Assembly (NCBI GenBank): GCA_029844215.1
Contig: CM056724.1
Span: 3,094,307 to 3,158,306, forward strand
Origin: Przewalskia tangutica
Taxonomy: Eukaryota > Streptophyta > Magnoliopsida > Solanales > Solanaceae
DNA length: 64,000 nucleotides
Reading direction: 5' to 3'
Shown here: positions 9,861 through 22,079 of the stretch, one piece after another
Numbering within the stretch: position 1 is the stretch's first letter
How the letters are laid out: each line of letters starts with the position of its first letter
The notes under the pieces: generated by a model
What the model saw: the letters and a program-made list of their open reading frames with translations, nothing else
Told to the model about the DNA's origin: nothing
The model's database searches: none
Translations under genes and position numbers: made by a program

Positions 9861-11705
9861 GGTGGACGGTGGAGCAAGTAGGGGAGGCGTTTAGGTTCTT
9901 GTTGTAGTACATCCGAGTATCTTAAGAAAGTCAATAAAAGATATCTTATGAATATAAAATGTTAATAGTAATAAATAGCTTATGGTATACTCACGTTGAC
10001 AATGTTAGGCACTAGACCATAGCTTGTATTTGTTCAATCTCGTGGTGTCAAATCTAACCCAAATTGGCATTTTTATTATACAACCGTGCAACCTAAAAGC
10101 TTGACGAATTAGTTTATATGATTAAGGGAAAATGCTCAAATTACTCTTAAATTATAATAAATGATTTACTTTTGTTCTTCATTTATAATTGGAGTCAATA
10201 TTACCCTTATCATCACCAAATGGCCTACATTTGCCTTTTTTCACTAAAGAAAAATGATTAACATTACAGACGCTTAGATCGCAAAAACAGAAATGTCGAA
10301 CGAAAGTTACAGAAAAGTTTCGTTGGAAGCATTTTCCGAAAAGTTGGACAGATCAATTTCAACTAAACGACGCCGGAAATTAGCAAATTATGATGGCTTT
10401 GCGATAGGACTCGCCGTCGAAAATGGGAAGAATCTATAATACTATATTCGGTGTTTATACCAAATCAATAGATGCATGACATGTGTTTATAAATAAACTT
10501 CTCTCACTTAATCATGGTTATTTAATTAATTAATTAATATATATATATAATGCTTACCCTCATTAAAATATCTAATCATAATAAATTAATATAATTTAAT
10601 GTAAATGTTGAATTGCTAACTGATTACAAGAATTTACACTTAACAGGGTCAATAACCTATAAAATTTAATACTTGTATTAACAACAACTTTTTTTTTCAA
10701 CATTATCCAAAATTTAATACTTGTATATCTTATAACTTAAGCTTAGTGACTTTGCTCCTTTTTGAAGTTGTAAGTTGATACTGATTTTCAAGCCTTTTAA
10801 GGAACTAAGGAGTGACTTTGAAGCTTTTCATTTACTTGTTTGAAGCTTTTCTCCATTTTATGCAACACATAAATTAGTTTTTTTTTGGCTAAATTAGAAT
10901 AGTGCTTTTCTTGGAGTAGATATTTAAAAAATCTGTTTTAGTTGGGTAGCTCACTTTTAATTTTGTTTATGTGAAACTTAGGGATCGTTTGATTATTGGT
11001 TAGAGTTAAACATGTATTAGTAATGCACATATTAATTATGTAGAGATTAGTTATGCATAGTTTAGTTATTCATATATCACTTACTCCATCTTCTATCTTG
11101 CATAAAATAATAGGAGTATATTGATTTCATCAGAACTTATACATGTATTAGTTATGCGAGATTATAATACTTGAATGAGTTACCTCCTAACTATCAACCA
11201 AATGACCCCTTATTGTTTCACTCTTTTTGGCCTTTTTTTTTTAATGTTTTCTTTTTGGAGGGGAGAGCCAAAATAAGGAGAAGGAAGAAGAAGGCATGAA
11301 CTATTGGAACTTTACATTTTAAAAATGAATTAAGTGACATATATTAAAGTGTAAACAAGTTTTACACTATATCAATATTTGGTAAAATGAGTTACTTATC
11401 AATGATTTTAGTAACTTAATTGTGTAAGTGATTTTTAGACTGTGTGATGAACTTTAACTCTTTTAAAATATAAATTAATTTCTCCAAATTTGGCCTTTTT
11501 CTATTTCTCTTGCATTATCTTTTTGGAGTGGGGTCTCTACTCCATCCATTATTTGTCTTCCTCTTTTAGGTACGTTTTACAAAACTTTTTTAAAACAGTT
11601 TCTGTTTTTTAGAAGTAGTTTTGATCAAATTGTTTTTAGAGATTATGTTAGGGTGTTTGATCTATAATTATAAAAGTACTTCTGATAAATAGAAATAATT
11701 TTCTG
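9861..11705. other. AT-rich intergenic DNA, no gene seen
   Basis: I see no coding signal here. The stretch contains an (ATTA/AT) simple-sequence tract near 10506-10550 and one MITE (10981-11209). The part near 10130-10250, with AATGCTCAAATTACTCTTAA, resembles a dispersed Solanaceae repeat that I could not delimit. Confidence 0.7.
10981..11209. mobile_element. Tourist/PIF-Harbinger-like MITE
   Basis: The left end GGGATCGTTTGATTATTGGT is the imperfect inverse of the right end ACTATCAACCAAATGACCCC. The element is flanked on both sides by TTA (10978-10980 and 11210-11212), the 3-bp target preference of PIF/Harbinger MITEs. It is non-coding. Confidence 0.78.
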
Positions 11706-11710
11706 TTTGG

Positions 11711-14700
11711 TGTCGCACCCGATTTTGAACTCTCAGGCTTAAATGCGCGACGGAATGGTTATCCTCCCCAAAAAATGTAGGATAAGTAAACGTAGAAATG
11801 TTTAAGGGAGTCGCCACCTAATTAATTGGGTGAATTAGGACACCTAAATACTAACCGATTAAAGTCAGCATTAACTCCTTTTAATGGTCTGTGAAACTAA
11901 ATGAGATTCTGAGTAAGGGTTCTTTATTATCCTAAAGGGAAGGGATCAGGCACCCTAAAGGATCCACTAACTTGCGGTTATCCGTTCAAACATAGGTTAA
12001 TTTATTCTAATTAAGAGGTGCATGTTTTAGAAAAATTATTTAGGTGAAAAAAAAAAAGGATGTAGCAAATATCTAGAAGAAAGTATTTTGATAACTAAAA
12101 GGGATTCTATAAGACTCACAAGATATGTAAAATTAATTATGCAATTCATAGAACATGAAATTGTTTTTATTAAATGATAAATTACATCCTATAGGTATAT
12201 GTAAGATTAAGACTTTTATACCTAAGTTTAATTATGAAATCATTTTTTATTTGACAAAGTAAAAAAAATGACAAATCATTCCTATAAGCATATAGAATTA
12301 GTTAGGAAATTGTCTTTGTGAATGTATATGAAACGTTAATGATATTAAGAAAAGTAATAAGTTGCTCCTATGTTGTTTATGAAGAAATTATAAGAAAATC
12401 TATTTTCTTTCTTTCTAGATAAGGAGTGGTATTTTGACTACATAACTAAAGCATAACTAGGATTAATTAATTTATCTTGGATTTAGGTTTGTATGACGAA
12501 TCTAGAATTAACAAAGAGCGAATTCATCTTTATACTACCCTTCCCATATATTCGAAAGCTAATAGAGTTAGTTATCCTATTAATTACAAGGTTAATAAAT
12601 ATGGCAATAATAAACAAACAAATAAATAAATGCGTAAATAAACAAAGGGAAGAATGAGACTGAAGTTGTTGTAGCGTCTAGGACGGATGGCGACGCCATC
12701 TATCTTATGATTGTTTGGAAGCCCTGCGGCGGAAGTATAGTTGGCGATGTGAAAGTCATGTTGAGTCTCATACAGAGACTCTTGATTATTCTCCGATGCG
12801 CGTCATGTAAAAAATAAGAAAGAAAGGATTAGTAAGTAATGTACACTCCGTCATATGCAAAATAAATGGAATATTGAATTAAATACACAAGCACATATGT
12901 TGCCAATGTTAATGCGAGGCAGTACAGACGCGAGATTCACCATCGATACGCTGGCAGGGGTATTCGTGGCCCAAAGATGCAGGGAACATTATTTAGGCCC
13001 AATGACATCAATTTTCTTTTTACTGGATTTTGAACGTGGACGTTATCACCCAAACAGATCAGCTTATACTAAAATACCTCTAATATATTTAGCCCTATAA
13101 GGATAAATACCCGCAAGGTATACACTTACTATGGGAAGTATACGACCCATATACACCAAATATATACTAATGCGATGTGAGATATCGCAGAAGGAGGCTG
13201 GGCATTAAGAAATGAAGCGGTATGGATGCAAGTCGACAATATATCATTCATGCTGCAACTTTGTTAGAGGACACATATAGACAAATATAAACTTTTAACA
13301 CATTTTCGAGCAATTGACTAAATCAACAGTGGAGAATCCAGCTATTCACACTAAAAAAAGAGGAATAGTTGAATCTAAACAAACCTAACTCGCGTGAAGT
13401 GTTGAACCAAAGGTAAATCTAACAATGAGACTAGGATTTATTGTTATCAGGCGTAAAATATCATGAAACAAACTATAATCTAATTAAGCATGAACCACTT
13501 TCTCATACTTAATTAACATTCGAATATTTAATATAAATCATATTAACTAATTGACTAATAAAGATAGGGCCAAACTTAGGCCTAGGTCAATGCAACATGA
13601 TTCGGATATTTCGACTCTTCACAAAGTTACGTATATTTCATATAATTCAATGAAAACTTTTAAGCTATAGAGACAGGACAGACTGTTTCATTCATTTGAA
13701 TGAGTAAACAAACAGATTTTTCGAATGCTACAGATTGTGATTCCGAAGATGCATCGATATCATATTATCCATTTTTAACAGACTGCCAATACCCCGGGAC
13801 AGCACAGAAACACAATACTAGACATATATCTAAATGTTCTCATGAGCATACGCAATCCTGTGTCCTAAAATACACAGAAACAAGATATACAAGTCAACAT
13901 TTAATCGAACATCAGATTCGACCAACTAAATGGATCGCGACCCTTATACCAACGTTATACTTTCAATCATACCTCTGAAAATAACATCGAACATACACAC
14001 GTACTCAAGAACAGAATGGACATCACAAAATCACAACTGACAGATAAAAGAACAATGGCTAAATCGAGTTAAGTCCAACAGATTAGATGAAGAACACATG
14101 TAATCCCATCATACAGCAAACACATACTATCAGTTAAGTAACTAAGCGATGTAAGCAAAAGTAGGTTTGGACCTTTTGTAGGTAGCGAGCGAGGCGACGA
14201 CAAAGGCTTTCCGAATCGTCGAAGAAGTTCGTGAGGTGATTTGCGATTTAAGTAGTGATAAATTGAATGAAAAAAGAAGTTAAGCACAATCTTTATGCGT
14301 GTTCTCGATGGTTGATGACGATGGCTGATTGATCCTCCCATGCGTGTCTAAGCGTCGGTCTTATAGCCCTGTTTAGGATTCGCCGCATGGTAAGTCTAGG
14401 ATGGGTGTTAAGGACGATTTGTCTGGATTTTCGGTGATTGTTTACCAAAAATAGGTGATGATTTTCGACTATCCTAAGGGTGATTCGCGGATGATTTTAA
14501 GGGGATTTTGGTGTAATTTTAGGTGTTATATGGTAAGGTTTGATATCTGAGGTTTCGGTTATGGCAAGTTACCATTTTAGGGACGAGTTTGATATTATTC
14601 TTGTTGGAACGATTTGGTTATGATGGAGGCGAGGATTCGGTTTGGTTATGCCAGATTTTCCACCTGAAAATCTGGCGAGATACGTGGGTAGGTGGGAAAG

Positions 14701-15476
14701 GTTCATCCGGCGGAGGAGTTGGGTGGAAGGGTTAGGGTTTCGTGAGGATGAGGAGATGATCCGGTTGTGGGCTGATGGGGGTGAGTTAAAGGTTAAAGGG
14801 AAATGGGCCGCGGGTCGTGGGTTGCGGGGTGAGGGTAGTGGGCCGCGGGTTGAAGGGGTGAGGGTAGTGGGCCGCGGGTTTGACGAAAATAGGGTGGGCT
14901 TGGGGTATTTTAATTAGTTTTGGGTTGGGTAGAGTTTTAGGTATTTGTTATTTATGGGTTATAGATAAAGCCTTAGGTGTATTATTTAATTAGTGATAGA
15001 CAAAAAAATGAAATCTAAATTGTGATTAAATTACTTAGGTGTTTTATTAGTTTAAGTTGTTATTATTATCCTAATAAATGCGGGCATGCTAATTAATTAG
15101 TGCTTAATATTTATGCTGCGAGACTAGTAAATGCATGTATTAGTTTAAAATGATTTTAAAATTACGAATGATTATGAAATTCTCTTGCGTATTAATAAAT
15201 GCAACTATGCTACTTGACACGACGTTAATGTTAAATTATTTACTTTATGTATTTATTATTAATTAAGAATTACGACAGGGCTTGAAATTAATTAATGCAG
15301 GCGCGGGACTCTAAGTGCTTAATACTCTACGTAAGAAAATGCGAAGTTATTATTAAATTGTTTATTTGTGCCTGTATTTATGTTTTATTCTTTGCATTTT
15401 ATTATTTCAAGATTGTTTTAAAATTAGTGTAATTTTAGTTAATGACCGACGGGAGGGTCAAAATTGGGTGTCAACA
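11711..15476 (-). repeat. 3' LTR of the Ogre-like element
   Basis: This 3,766-bp LTR aligns with 27492-29942 and, separately, with 29943-33634. It ends (minus strand) CGGGTGCGACA. Short open frames such as 13700-13978 recur in the other copies only as part of the LTR and are not genes. The part near 14600-14900 is G-rich. The promoter of the element should lie in the equivalent 5' LTR, but I could not place a TATA box with confidence. Confidence 0.95.
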
Positions 15477-15495
15477 TGTCCTCTTTGTATGGAAT
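15477..15495 (-). other. Polypurine tract next to the 3' LTR
   Basis: Read on the minus strand, the bases just before the LTR TGTTGACACC are CCATACAAAGAGGACA. The purine-rich core AAAGAGGA is in the position expected for the plus-strand primer. Confidence 0.65.
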
Positions 15496-15949
15496 GATGG
15501 AAGAATCTTGGACAAAGACGTTGACTCATGTGATTTTGCCTCGACCCTCGAATCAGAGTGTTGGGCAATTTAGGCGGGGTAGCGGACTCAAAATTGTCGA
15601 TGTCGGACACGACGAAACTGGGCTGCCATGGTCAAAACACCAAGGCGGGCTAAATGCGGATTTAGAATCTGTCCCAGTGTCAAGCTATGGTGACTATGAG
15701 ATATTGTGGTGCTAGAATGTTGGGGGAGAGTAGGTCGACGTTCGGGTCCACTTTTGCCTTTTGTTGGGAAGCCTTGCTCCCAACAAATTACCTCAGTTCG
15801 CCGTAAGAGGTAGGTCACGTTGTGCTCCATCTTTTGCGACTTGTTAACGTTCCTGGCGGAAGGCGAGATAGAGGCATTAGTGCATAACTGTCAAGACAAT
15901 GCAAGGATGTAAATTTGTGTTGTGGTTGTAGTCAGAATGTATATGGTAT
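15496..15949 (-). other. Ogre 3' untranslated region, unique part
   Basis: The sequence between the PPT and the 44-bp array has no conserved protein-like frame. Two antisense ATG frames here (15464-15715 plus, 15830-15588 minus) show no family resemblance. Confidence 0.6.
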
Positions 15950-17310
15950 GATGATACGCCGTCTTGTATAGACGAGATGCAAGTGACGCCTTGTATGGGC
16001 GTTCTCGTCTTGTATGGGCCGAAGTGCAAGTGGCCTTGTATGGACCTTATTGTCTTGTATGGGCCGAAATCACGAATAGCGCGCTTGTATGGGCGTTCGT
16101 CTGTGTGGGCGAGATGCAAATGACGCCTTGTATGGCGTTACCGTCTTGTATGGGCGAGATGCGTATGACGCCAGGGGCGTTATAAATGCTGTATGGGCGA
16201 AATGCAAATGACGCCTTGTATGGCGTATTAAATGCTGTATGGGCCGAAATGTAAATGTCGCCTTGCGTAGGCGTTATCGCCAGTATGGGCGAAATGCAAG
16301 TAGCGCCTTGTATGGCGTTATCGCTTGTATGGGACGAAATGCATTGGCGCCTTGTATGGCGTTATGAAAATGACGCCTTGTGTGGCGTTATCGCTTGTAT
16401 GGGCGAAATGCAAATGACGCCTTGTATGGCGTTATCGTGCTTGTATGGACGAAATGCATTGGCGCCTTGTATGGCGTTATAAATGCTTGTATGGGCGAAA
16501 TGCAAATAGCGCCTTGTATGGGCGTTTCGCTGTATGGGACGAAATGTAAAATGCCGCCTTGTATGGCGTTATCGCCTGTATGGGCGAAATGCAAATGACG
16601 CCTTGTATGGCGTTATCGTGCTGTATGGGCCGAAATGCACGCAGCGCTGGTATGGCGTTATGAAAATGACGCCTTGTATGGCGTTATCGCTTTGTATGGG
16701 CGACATGCAAATGACGCCTTGTATGGCGTTATCGTGCATATGGGCGGAATGCGCGTGGCGCGCTTATGGGCGTTCGTCTTGTGTGGGCGAGATGCAAATG
16801 GCGCCTTGTATGGGCGTATTCGTCTTGTATGGGCGAAATGTAAATGCCGCTTGTATGGCGTTATCGCCAGTATGGCGTTATCGCCTTGTATGGGCGAAAT
16901 GCAAATGACGCCTTGTATGGCGTTATCGTGCTGTATGGGACGAAATGCACATGACGCGCCTTATGGCGTTATGAAAATGGCGCCTTGTATGGGCGTTATC
17001 GCTGTATGGACGACATGCGAAATGACGCCTTGTATGGCGTTATCGCTTGTATGGGCGGAATGCGCATGACGCCTTGTATGGCGTTCGTGCTTGTGTGGGC
17101 GAGATGCAAATGACGCCTTATGGGCGTATTGTGCTGTATGGACGAAATGTAAATGCCGCCTTGTATGGGCGTTATCGCCTTGTATGGACGAAATGCAAAT
17201 GACGCCTTGTATGGGCGTTATCGTCTTGTATGGACGAAATGCAAATGACGCCTTGTTTGGGCGTTATCGTCTTGTATGGGACGAAATGCAAATGACGCCT
17301 CTAGGGCATA
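15950..17310. repeat. Minisatellite of ~44 bp, about 30 copies, in the Ogre 3' UTR
   Basis: The unit reads about CGCCTTGTATGGCGTTATCG, then CTTGTATGGGCGAAATGCAA and ATGA. It repeats with small length changes from about 15950 to 17310. A dominant pair of alternating sub-motifs, TTGTATGGGCG and GCGTTATCG, gives a half-unit periodicity. Several long open frames on both strands are translations of the repeat and are not genes. Variable 3' UTR tandem arrays are known in Tat-lineage elements and can seed satellite DNA. Confidence 0.93.
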
Positions 17311-18040
17311 GATAAAAATCGTGTTCAGCATGTCGAATAATTAAAGTGTAAATGATGTAGCACGAGTAACGAAGATGTGGTTTGCGAGATGTATTTGATG
17401 TAGACTTGTTGCGTATGGACTTCGTTGAGCGGATCTGTTGTATTGGGATATTGTTGCCCTCCTTGTTCTGTTGTCTGCGAATTCACTCAAAGAAAAATTG
17501 TGAGTTCGGGAGGGTCGCCGATTTGTGTTGGCTCTTGATGCTTGCGCGTTATCTTGTGCGGACGTAACCCCTATGCGATTTGGTCTCGGCAAAACATTTG
17601 TTGAAAAATATTCTATCTTGAGAAAATATACTTATATGTGCTAGTAGGAAATTATGTCGATATTTGAATAGTGACGTGTCGTGAAACAAAGCAAAACTTC
17701 CTATCCAAATCATGGTATATTCTCCCATACTCTTGGTGTTCTGCTGCCGTCAGCTCTCTTAAAATTTGTCCCGATTTGGGACCGGAACCACTGTCGTAAC
17801 TTAACCATGCCCATTGGCGTCATTTGTAGTAAAACCCTTAAAATTGTCCCGGTTTATGTCGATCTTTCGCATATGGAATCATATCTGTCGGTGTCCTTTC
17901 GTGGCGCAATCTAAAAATTGTCCCGATTTGGTAGTGGCCAGTCGGATATATGTCGTAGGTTTGTCTTGTATGTGCGGCAAGATCGAGTACCAACCAAAAA
18001 GTGCAAAATGACAAAGCGAGGATTTCCTTATGGTGTGGCC
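17311..18040 (-). other. Ogre 3' UTR spacer between two tandem arrays
   Basis: No recognisable protein motif or repeat was found here. A short phrase like AAAATTGTCCCGATTTGG recurs near 17760, 17838 and 17914, suggesting weakly repeated sequence. Confidence 0.5.
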
Positions 18041-18049
18041 GAGGCCGAT

Positions 18050-18400
18050 GTAGGCGCTGCGATCCGTTAAGGAATCGGGTCAAGCGTGGTTCGTTACAAG
18101 CAAAGAAATTGAGTATTTTTCGGAAATGGGACCGAAGCGATATGGCGCGCCACGTATCCCGCAGCGGAATCGGTCAAACGTAGTTCAATTACAAGCAAAG
18201 TAATTGAGTATTTTTAAAATGGGACCGAAGCGATATGGCGCCACGTATCCGCAGGAAATCGGTCAAACGTGGTTCAATTACAAGCAAAGTAATTGAGTAT
18301 TTTTCGAAATGGGACCGAGGCCGATATGGCGCCACGTATCCGCATGAGAATCGAGTCAAACGTAGTTCAATTACAAGCAAAGTGATTACATGAAAATAAA
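18050..18400. repeat. Second tandem array (~90 bp unit) in the Ogre 3' UTR
   Basis: About 3.5 copies of a unit containing ACAAGCAAAGTAATTGAGTA, TTTTCGAAATGGGACCGA, AGCGATATGGCGCCACGTAT and CGGTCAAACGTGGTTCAATT lie between the integrase end and the spacer. Copies differ by one or a few bases, often at CG/CAG sites. Confidence 0.9.
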
Positions 18401-18424
18401 GCACTCTAAATATAATATCTCTTC

Positions 18425-19700
18425 ATGCATCTGCGTTGATGGCTCTAGGCCACACTTCGCCCATTTCGGCTAAGATGAGGCCCTCCGTAAGCCTTTCGGT
18501 GAACCATGTAAGGCTTGCCAATTGGCGCGAATTTCCCTTCGCTTCACTTTGGTTAGGGAATATACGTTTCACACGGATGTCGGTTGGAAGTTTCTTGGTC
18601 GTACCTTTTGTTAAAAGCTCGCCATTCTGCTCGTAAAGTTGTCGTGGCGGTGCATTCATTCGTTTCATCAATAAGCATCAATTGTTCGTACCTACTGCGT
18701 ATCCATTTGGCTTCATCTAGTTCGCTTCGGATGATTCTTAGAGCGGTATTTCCACCTCGGTGGCAAAGACCGCTTCATTCCATAAACCAAGAGATACGGT
18801 GTTGCTCCGCGAGGTCGGATTATGTAATGGTAACCCAAGAGGCGAAAGGCAAATTTTCATGCCAATGCCTGTAGTTATCTATCATCTTCCGGTATCCTCT
18901 TGATGTTCTTGTTGGCGCCATTCGCTCCATTCATTTGTGGTCGATATGGGGTAGAGTTGCGATGAGTGATCACGAACTTCACGCACATCTCCTTCATCGC
19001 ACCACTATTGAGATTGGACGTTGTCGGTTATGATTGATTACGGGATTCCAAACCGACAAATGATGTTGTGATGAACAAAATCCACTACTACTTTCTTGGT
19101 CACGACTTGTATGATGATGCTTACCCATTTTGTAAAGTAATCAATCGCCACTAGGATAAACTCGTGTCCATTTGGCGCCGGCTCAATAGGACCAATGACG
19201 TCCATGCCCCAGTGCGACGGCCGTGGGAACTAGTGACGTTGAGTTCATTTGGTGGCACGTGAATCAAGTCGCCATGGATCGACATTGATGGCATTTTCGC
19301 ATCAAACCGATACAACTGTTTCCATCGTCATCGAGTAACCTCGCCGTAGTATCTTCTTTGCTAGCATGAAGCCGCTCATGGGGTCCGCATACCTCAGTGT
19401 GTCTCTTCTAATAACTTGTTTGCTTCTCGCGTGTCAACACGTCTTAACAAACCTAAATCCGGAGTTCTCAGATAAAGGACCTCGCCGGGAAGAAATGGTT
19501 GGCTAACCTCCAAGAGTCTTCTTTTGTATGTTGGTCGCGCCTTCCGGGTACTCACATGCCTTGAGATACCTCTTGATCTCGTCATACCAAGGTTTGCCTT
19601 CTGATTCTTCATCTATCTGAGAACAATAGGCTGGCTGTTCTAGCACATCTACTTTGATTGGGTCAATATAGTTCTTGTCTGGATGTTGAATCATGGAGGG
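18425..19700 (-). pseudogene. Ogre integrase domain (frameshifted)
   Basis: On the minus strand the start (19694) reads MIQHPDKNYIDPI, the usual linker between the second RNase H and integrase. The His/Cys zinc-binding region follows near 19290-19400. The DDE catalytic core phrase GMDVIGPIEPAPNGHEFILV lies near 19140-19210. The C-terminal end (18580-18425) reads VKRIFPNQSEAKG then GEVWPRAINADA, typical of the Tat-lineage integrase end. The frame is interrupted by several small indels and stops. Integrase would insert the element cDNA into the chromosome. Active only if the breaks are sequencing errors. Confidence 0.88.
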
Positions 19701-19779
19701 CGAGTCGAGAGCGTCGGTGAACTCATTTGAGCCCTGGGTATGCAGAACTCTATCTTAACGAACCTCTTGCGCAATTCTT

Positions 19780-20125
19780 TCACGCGCGGTGTAGGTGCGG
19801 AAGTATCTTCCTATTCTTGGTGGCCCATTCACCTTGCAGCGGTGAATCAACGGTCTGAATCCCTACGACCAGCAACTCTTGTATGTTCGTGTCAATAGCC
19901 GTTCGAGTCCTAGTATGCACGCCTCGTATTCGACATATTATTGGTACACGGAAATCGAGCTTTCGATATTGGGTAGTGTTGTCCGTTCGATACTCAAAGC
20001 GCTCGATACCTACTCCTTTGAAAGTCGCGGCGCCATCGAAGAACATTCTCCAACCTGGATATTCTTCTAAAATGTCTTCTCCTACAAACATCACTTCTTC
20101 ATCTGGAAAGTAGGTCTGCAAGGGG
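19780..20125 (-). pseudogene. Second (archaeal-type) RNase H domain of Ogre
   Basis: The frame from 20121 includes PGWRMFFDGAATFKGVGI, in which the Asp of FDGA is the first catalytic residue of the aRNH that Tat-lineage elements acquired in addition to the gypsy RNase H. Downstream pieces (NIQELLVVG, QGEWATKNRKILP) match the rest of the domain but lie in shifted registers. The shifts sit at 19902, 19931, 19963 and 19850, where CG stands in place of an expected CAG or CTG. Confidence 0.9.
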
Positions 20126-20129
20126 ATGT

Positions 20130-21660
20130 ATTCCTCGTCTACTGGATTCTCTGCGAGATGATCTGCTAATGCTTGTCCTTTGCGCTTACGGGTGACATAT
20201 CGATGTCGAATTCACTTAAAAGAATGCGCCACTTTGCAAGCTTTCCGGTGGCATAGGCTTCGAAAGATATACTTGGCGGGTCCATCCGAGATGAGATAGG
20301 TGGTGTATCGGACGGGTAATGTCTGAATTTTGGGCAACCCAGTCAAGGCACAACGTGCGTTCGGCGTGTGTAACGGGTTTCATAAGGCGTGAACTTTTTA
20401 CTCAAGTAGTATATTGCTTGTTCCTTCCTTCCGTCTCATCACGTTGTCTAACACACATCCGAATCGTTTTCCAATACGGATAAGTATAATAGCAAAGGCC
20501 TCGGGTTCGAGGCACGAGACCGCGGATTGTGAGATACTCTTTGATTTTGTCAAGGGCTTGTTGGCACTCAATGTCCACTTAGTGGCGGCGTCTTTAACAA
20601 CTTAAATATTGGTTCGCATATCACGCTGATTGTGCTATGAACTCTGATATAATTCAAGCGGCCAGAAAACTCATCACTTCCTTGCGATTCTTGGAGGGCG
20701 ATCCTTGAATGGCTTTTATCTTGAAGGATCCAACTCTATTCCCTTCTCGCGTGAAGCCCAACAATTTCCTCTTTGGGGCCGAAGGCACACTTTGCCGGTT
20801 AACTTCAGGTTGTATTGCCTCAATCGTTCAAAACTTCTTGGATGGACGGATGATCCGTAGCCCTCCGCGACTTGATAATGGCGTCATCCACGTAGACTTG
20901 ATTTCCTTATGGATCATATCATGAAAAATGGTGGTCATGGCTCTCATGTAAGTGGCACCTGCGTTCTTAAGTCCAAATGGCATGACTCGATAATAATATA
21001 CCCCCCACGGGGTGGTGAACGCGGTCTTCTCTGCATCCTCTTCGTTCATTAAGATCTGATGGTACCGTGAAACAATCGACAAAGGGCAACTCATGCTTCG
21101 CATTGTCGATGAGTAAATGAATGTTCGGAAGGAAAATCATCCTTAGGGCTTGCCTTGTTGAGATCCTCGTAATCGACACAAACTCGTATTTTGCCATCCT
21201 TCATTCTTGGCACAATATTGGCTAACCAAGTGGGGTACCTTGCTACGAATGACATTTGCGTCAACTGTTTGGAGATCTCCTCCTTGACTTTCAAACTACG
21301 ATCCGGCTTGATTTTCCTTGGTTTTGCTTCAGGAAGACATGATGGTTCAATGGGCGGCTTATGAAAGCGATGTACGTGCTTAGACTGGCATATCATCATA
21401 AGACCAAGCGAATATGTCGACATACCGCTTGATAGGGCGCAAATCTTCTTTCTCTGTGGTATTCAAGTGAGCGATCCTTGTCTCCTTCACGACTTTATCA
21501 TCTCCTAGGTTTCTTGTTTCTGTTTCATCAGTTAGGTTTCGACTTATCCTCGAATTTTCCTAACTCTCCGTTAATTCCTCCAATGAAATTTCCTTCGGTT
21601 ACGCCGGATTATTCGATTTTGTTAAGCTTGTTTCATGACATATCACATTTTCATTATCGA
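20130..21660 (-). pseudogene. Ogre reverse transcriptase and gypsy RNase H (frameshifted)
   Basis: Read on the minus strand, coding resumes near 21660 and reaches RYVDIFAWSYDDMP (about 21380-21425). It continues with KPRKIKPDRSLKVKEEISKQ, then DGKIRVCVDYEDLNKASPKD. The block EEDAEKTAFTTPWGVYYYR and MPFGLKNAGATYMRAMTTIF follow. The catalytic YVDD is present at about 20882-20894, one frame away from the preceding block. The region 20150-20650 carries the gypsy RNase H with pieces such as DKIKEYL. RT and RNase H copy genomic RNA into DNA in the virus-like particle. Several small frameshifts interrupt it. Confidence 0.92.
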
Positions 21661-22079
21661 TAAGTATATTATTTTGTATCTTTGAAAGAAAGGGAATAAA
21701 GAGCGTTGATTAAAACATGACTTGTTATTAAAACTTGAGCGGAAATAAGCTCATAAAAAAATGTGTTCCATAATTCAAAAATACGAATTGAATTGTTTTA
21801 AAAGCGTCTAATTATTAATTCTACCGGACTCGTGAAAAAGCGGTGTTGGGGTACGAGTCGATTGCTCAAGACATCTCCGCTCTGCACTCCAAATGAGTGC
21901 AGTCATCGTGTAGTCTTCCAAACCGCATGACACTGCTTCTTCCTCGAAATGAAAAGGCCTTGAAGTCCATCCGAGAATATGCATCCTCCTCTTACGGTAG
22001 GCGCGGGCATGCTTTGACGAATGAATGATTCAGGGGTGGAACAGGTCTTGGCAGATGAGACTCACCCTTCCTTCTGAGA
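21661..22079 (-). other. Non-coding gap between Ogre protease/G-patch and RT, possible intron
   Basis: This stretch is AT-rich, full of stops in all minus frames, and separates the G-patch block from the RT leader. Ogre elements are known to have a spliced intron between protease and RT. The position fits, but I did not fix splice sites. Confidence 0.5.

Noticed and set aside
13700..13978. Open frame conserved at 29472-29702 and in the third LTR copy
   Set aside because: Conservation is explained by LTR duplication; the frame differs downstream in each copy and matches no retroelement protein.
15950..17310. Regularly spaced repeats that resemble a CRISPR array
   Set aside because: There are no unique spacers; the whole unit repeats, and the context is a plant retrotransposon.
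15964..17315. Several overlapping open frames rich in Met, Ala, Leu, Tyr and Gly across the 44-bp array
   Set aside because: They are translations of a tandem repeat in alternating frames, inside the Ogre 3' UTR, with no start context or domain.
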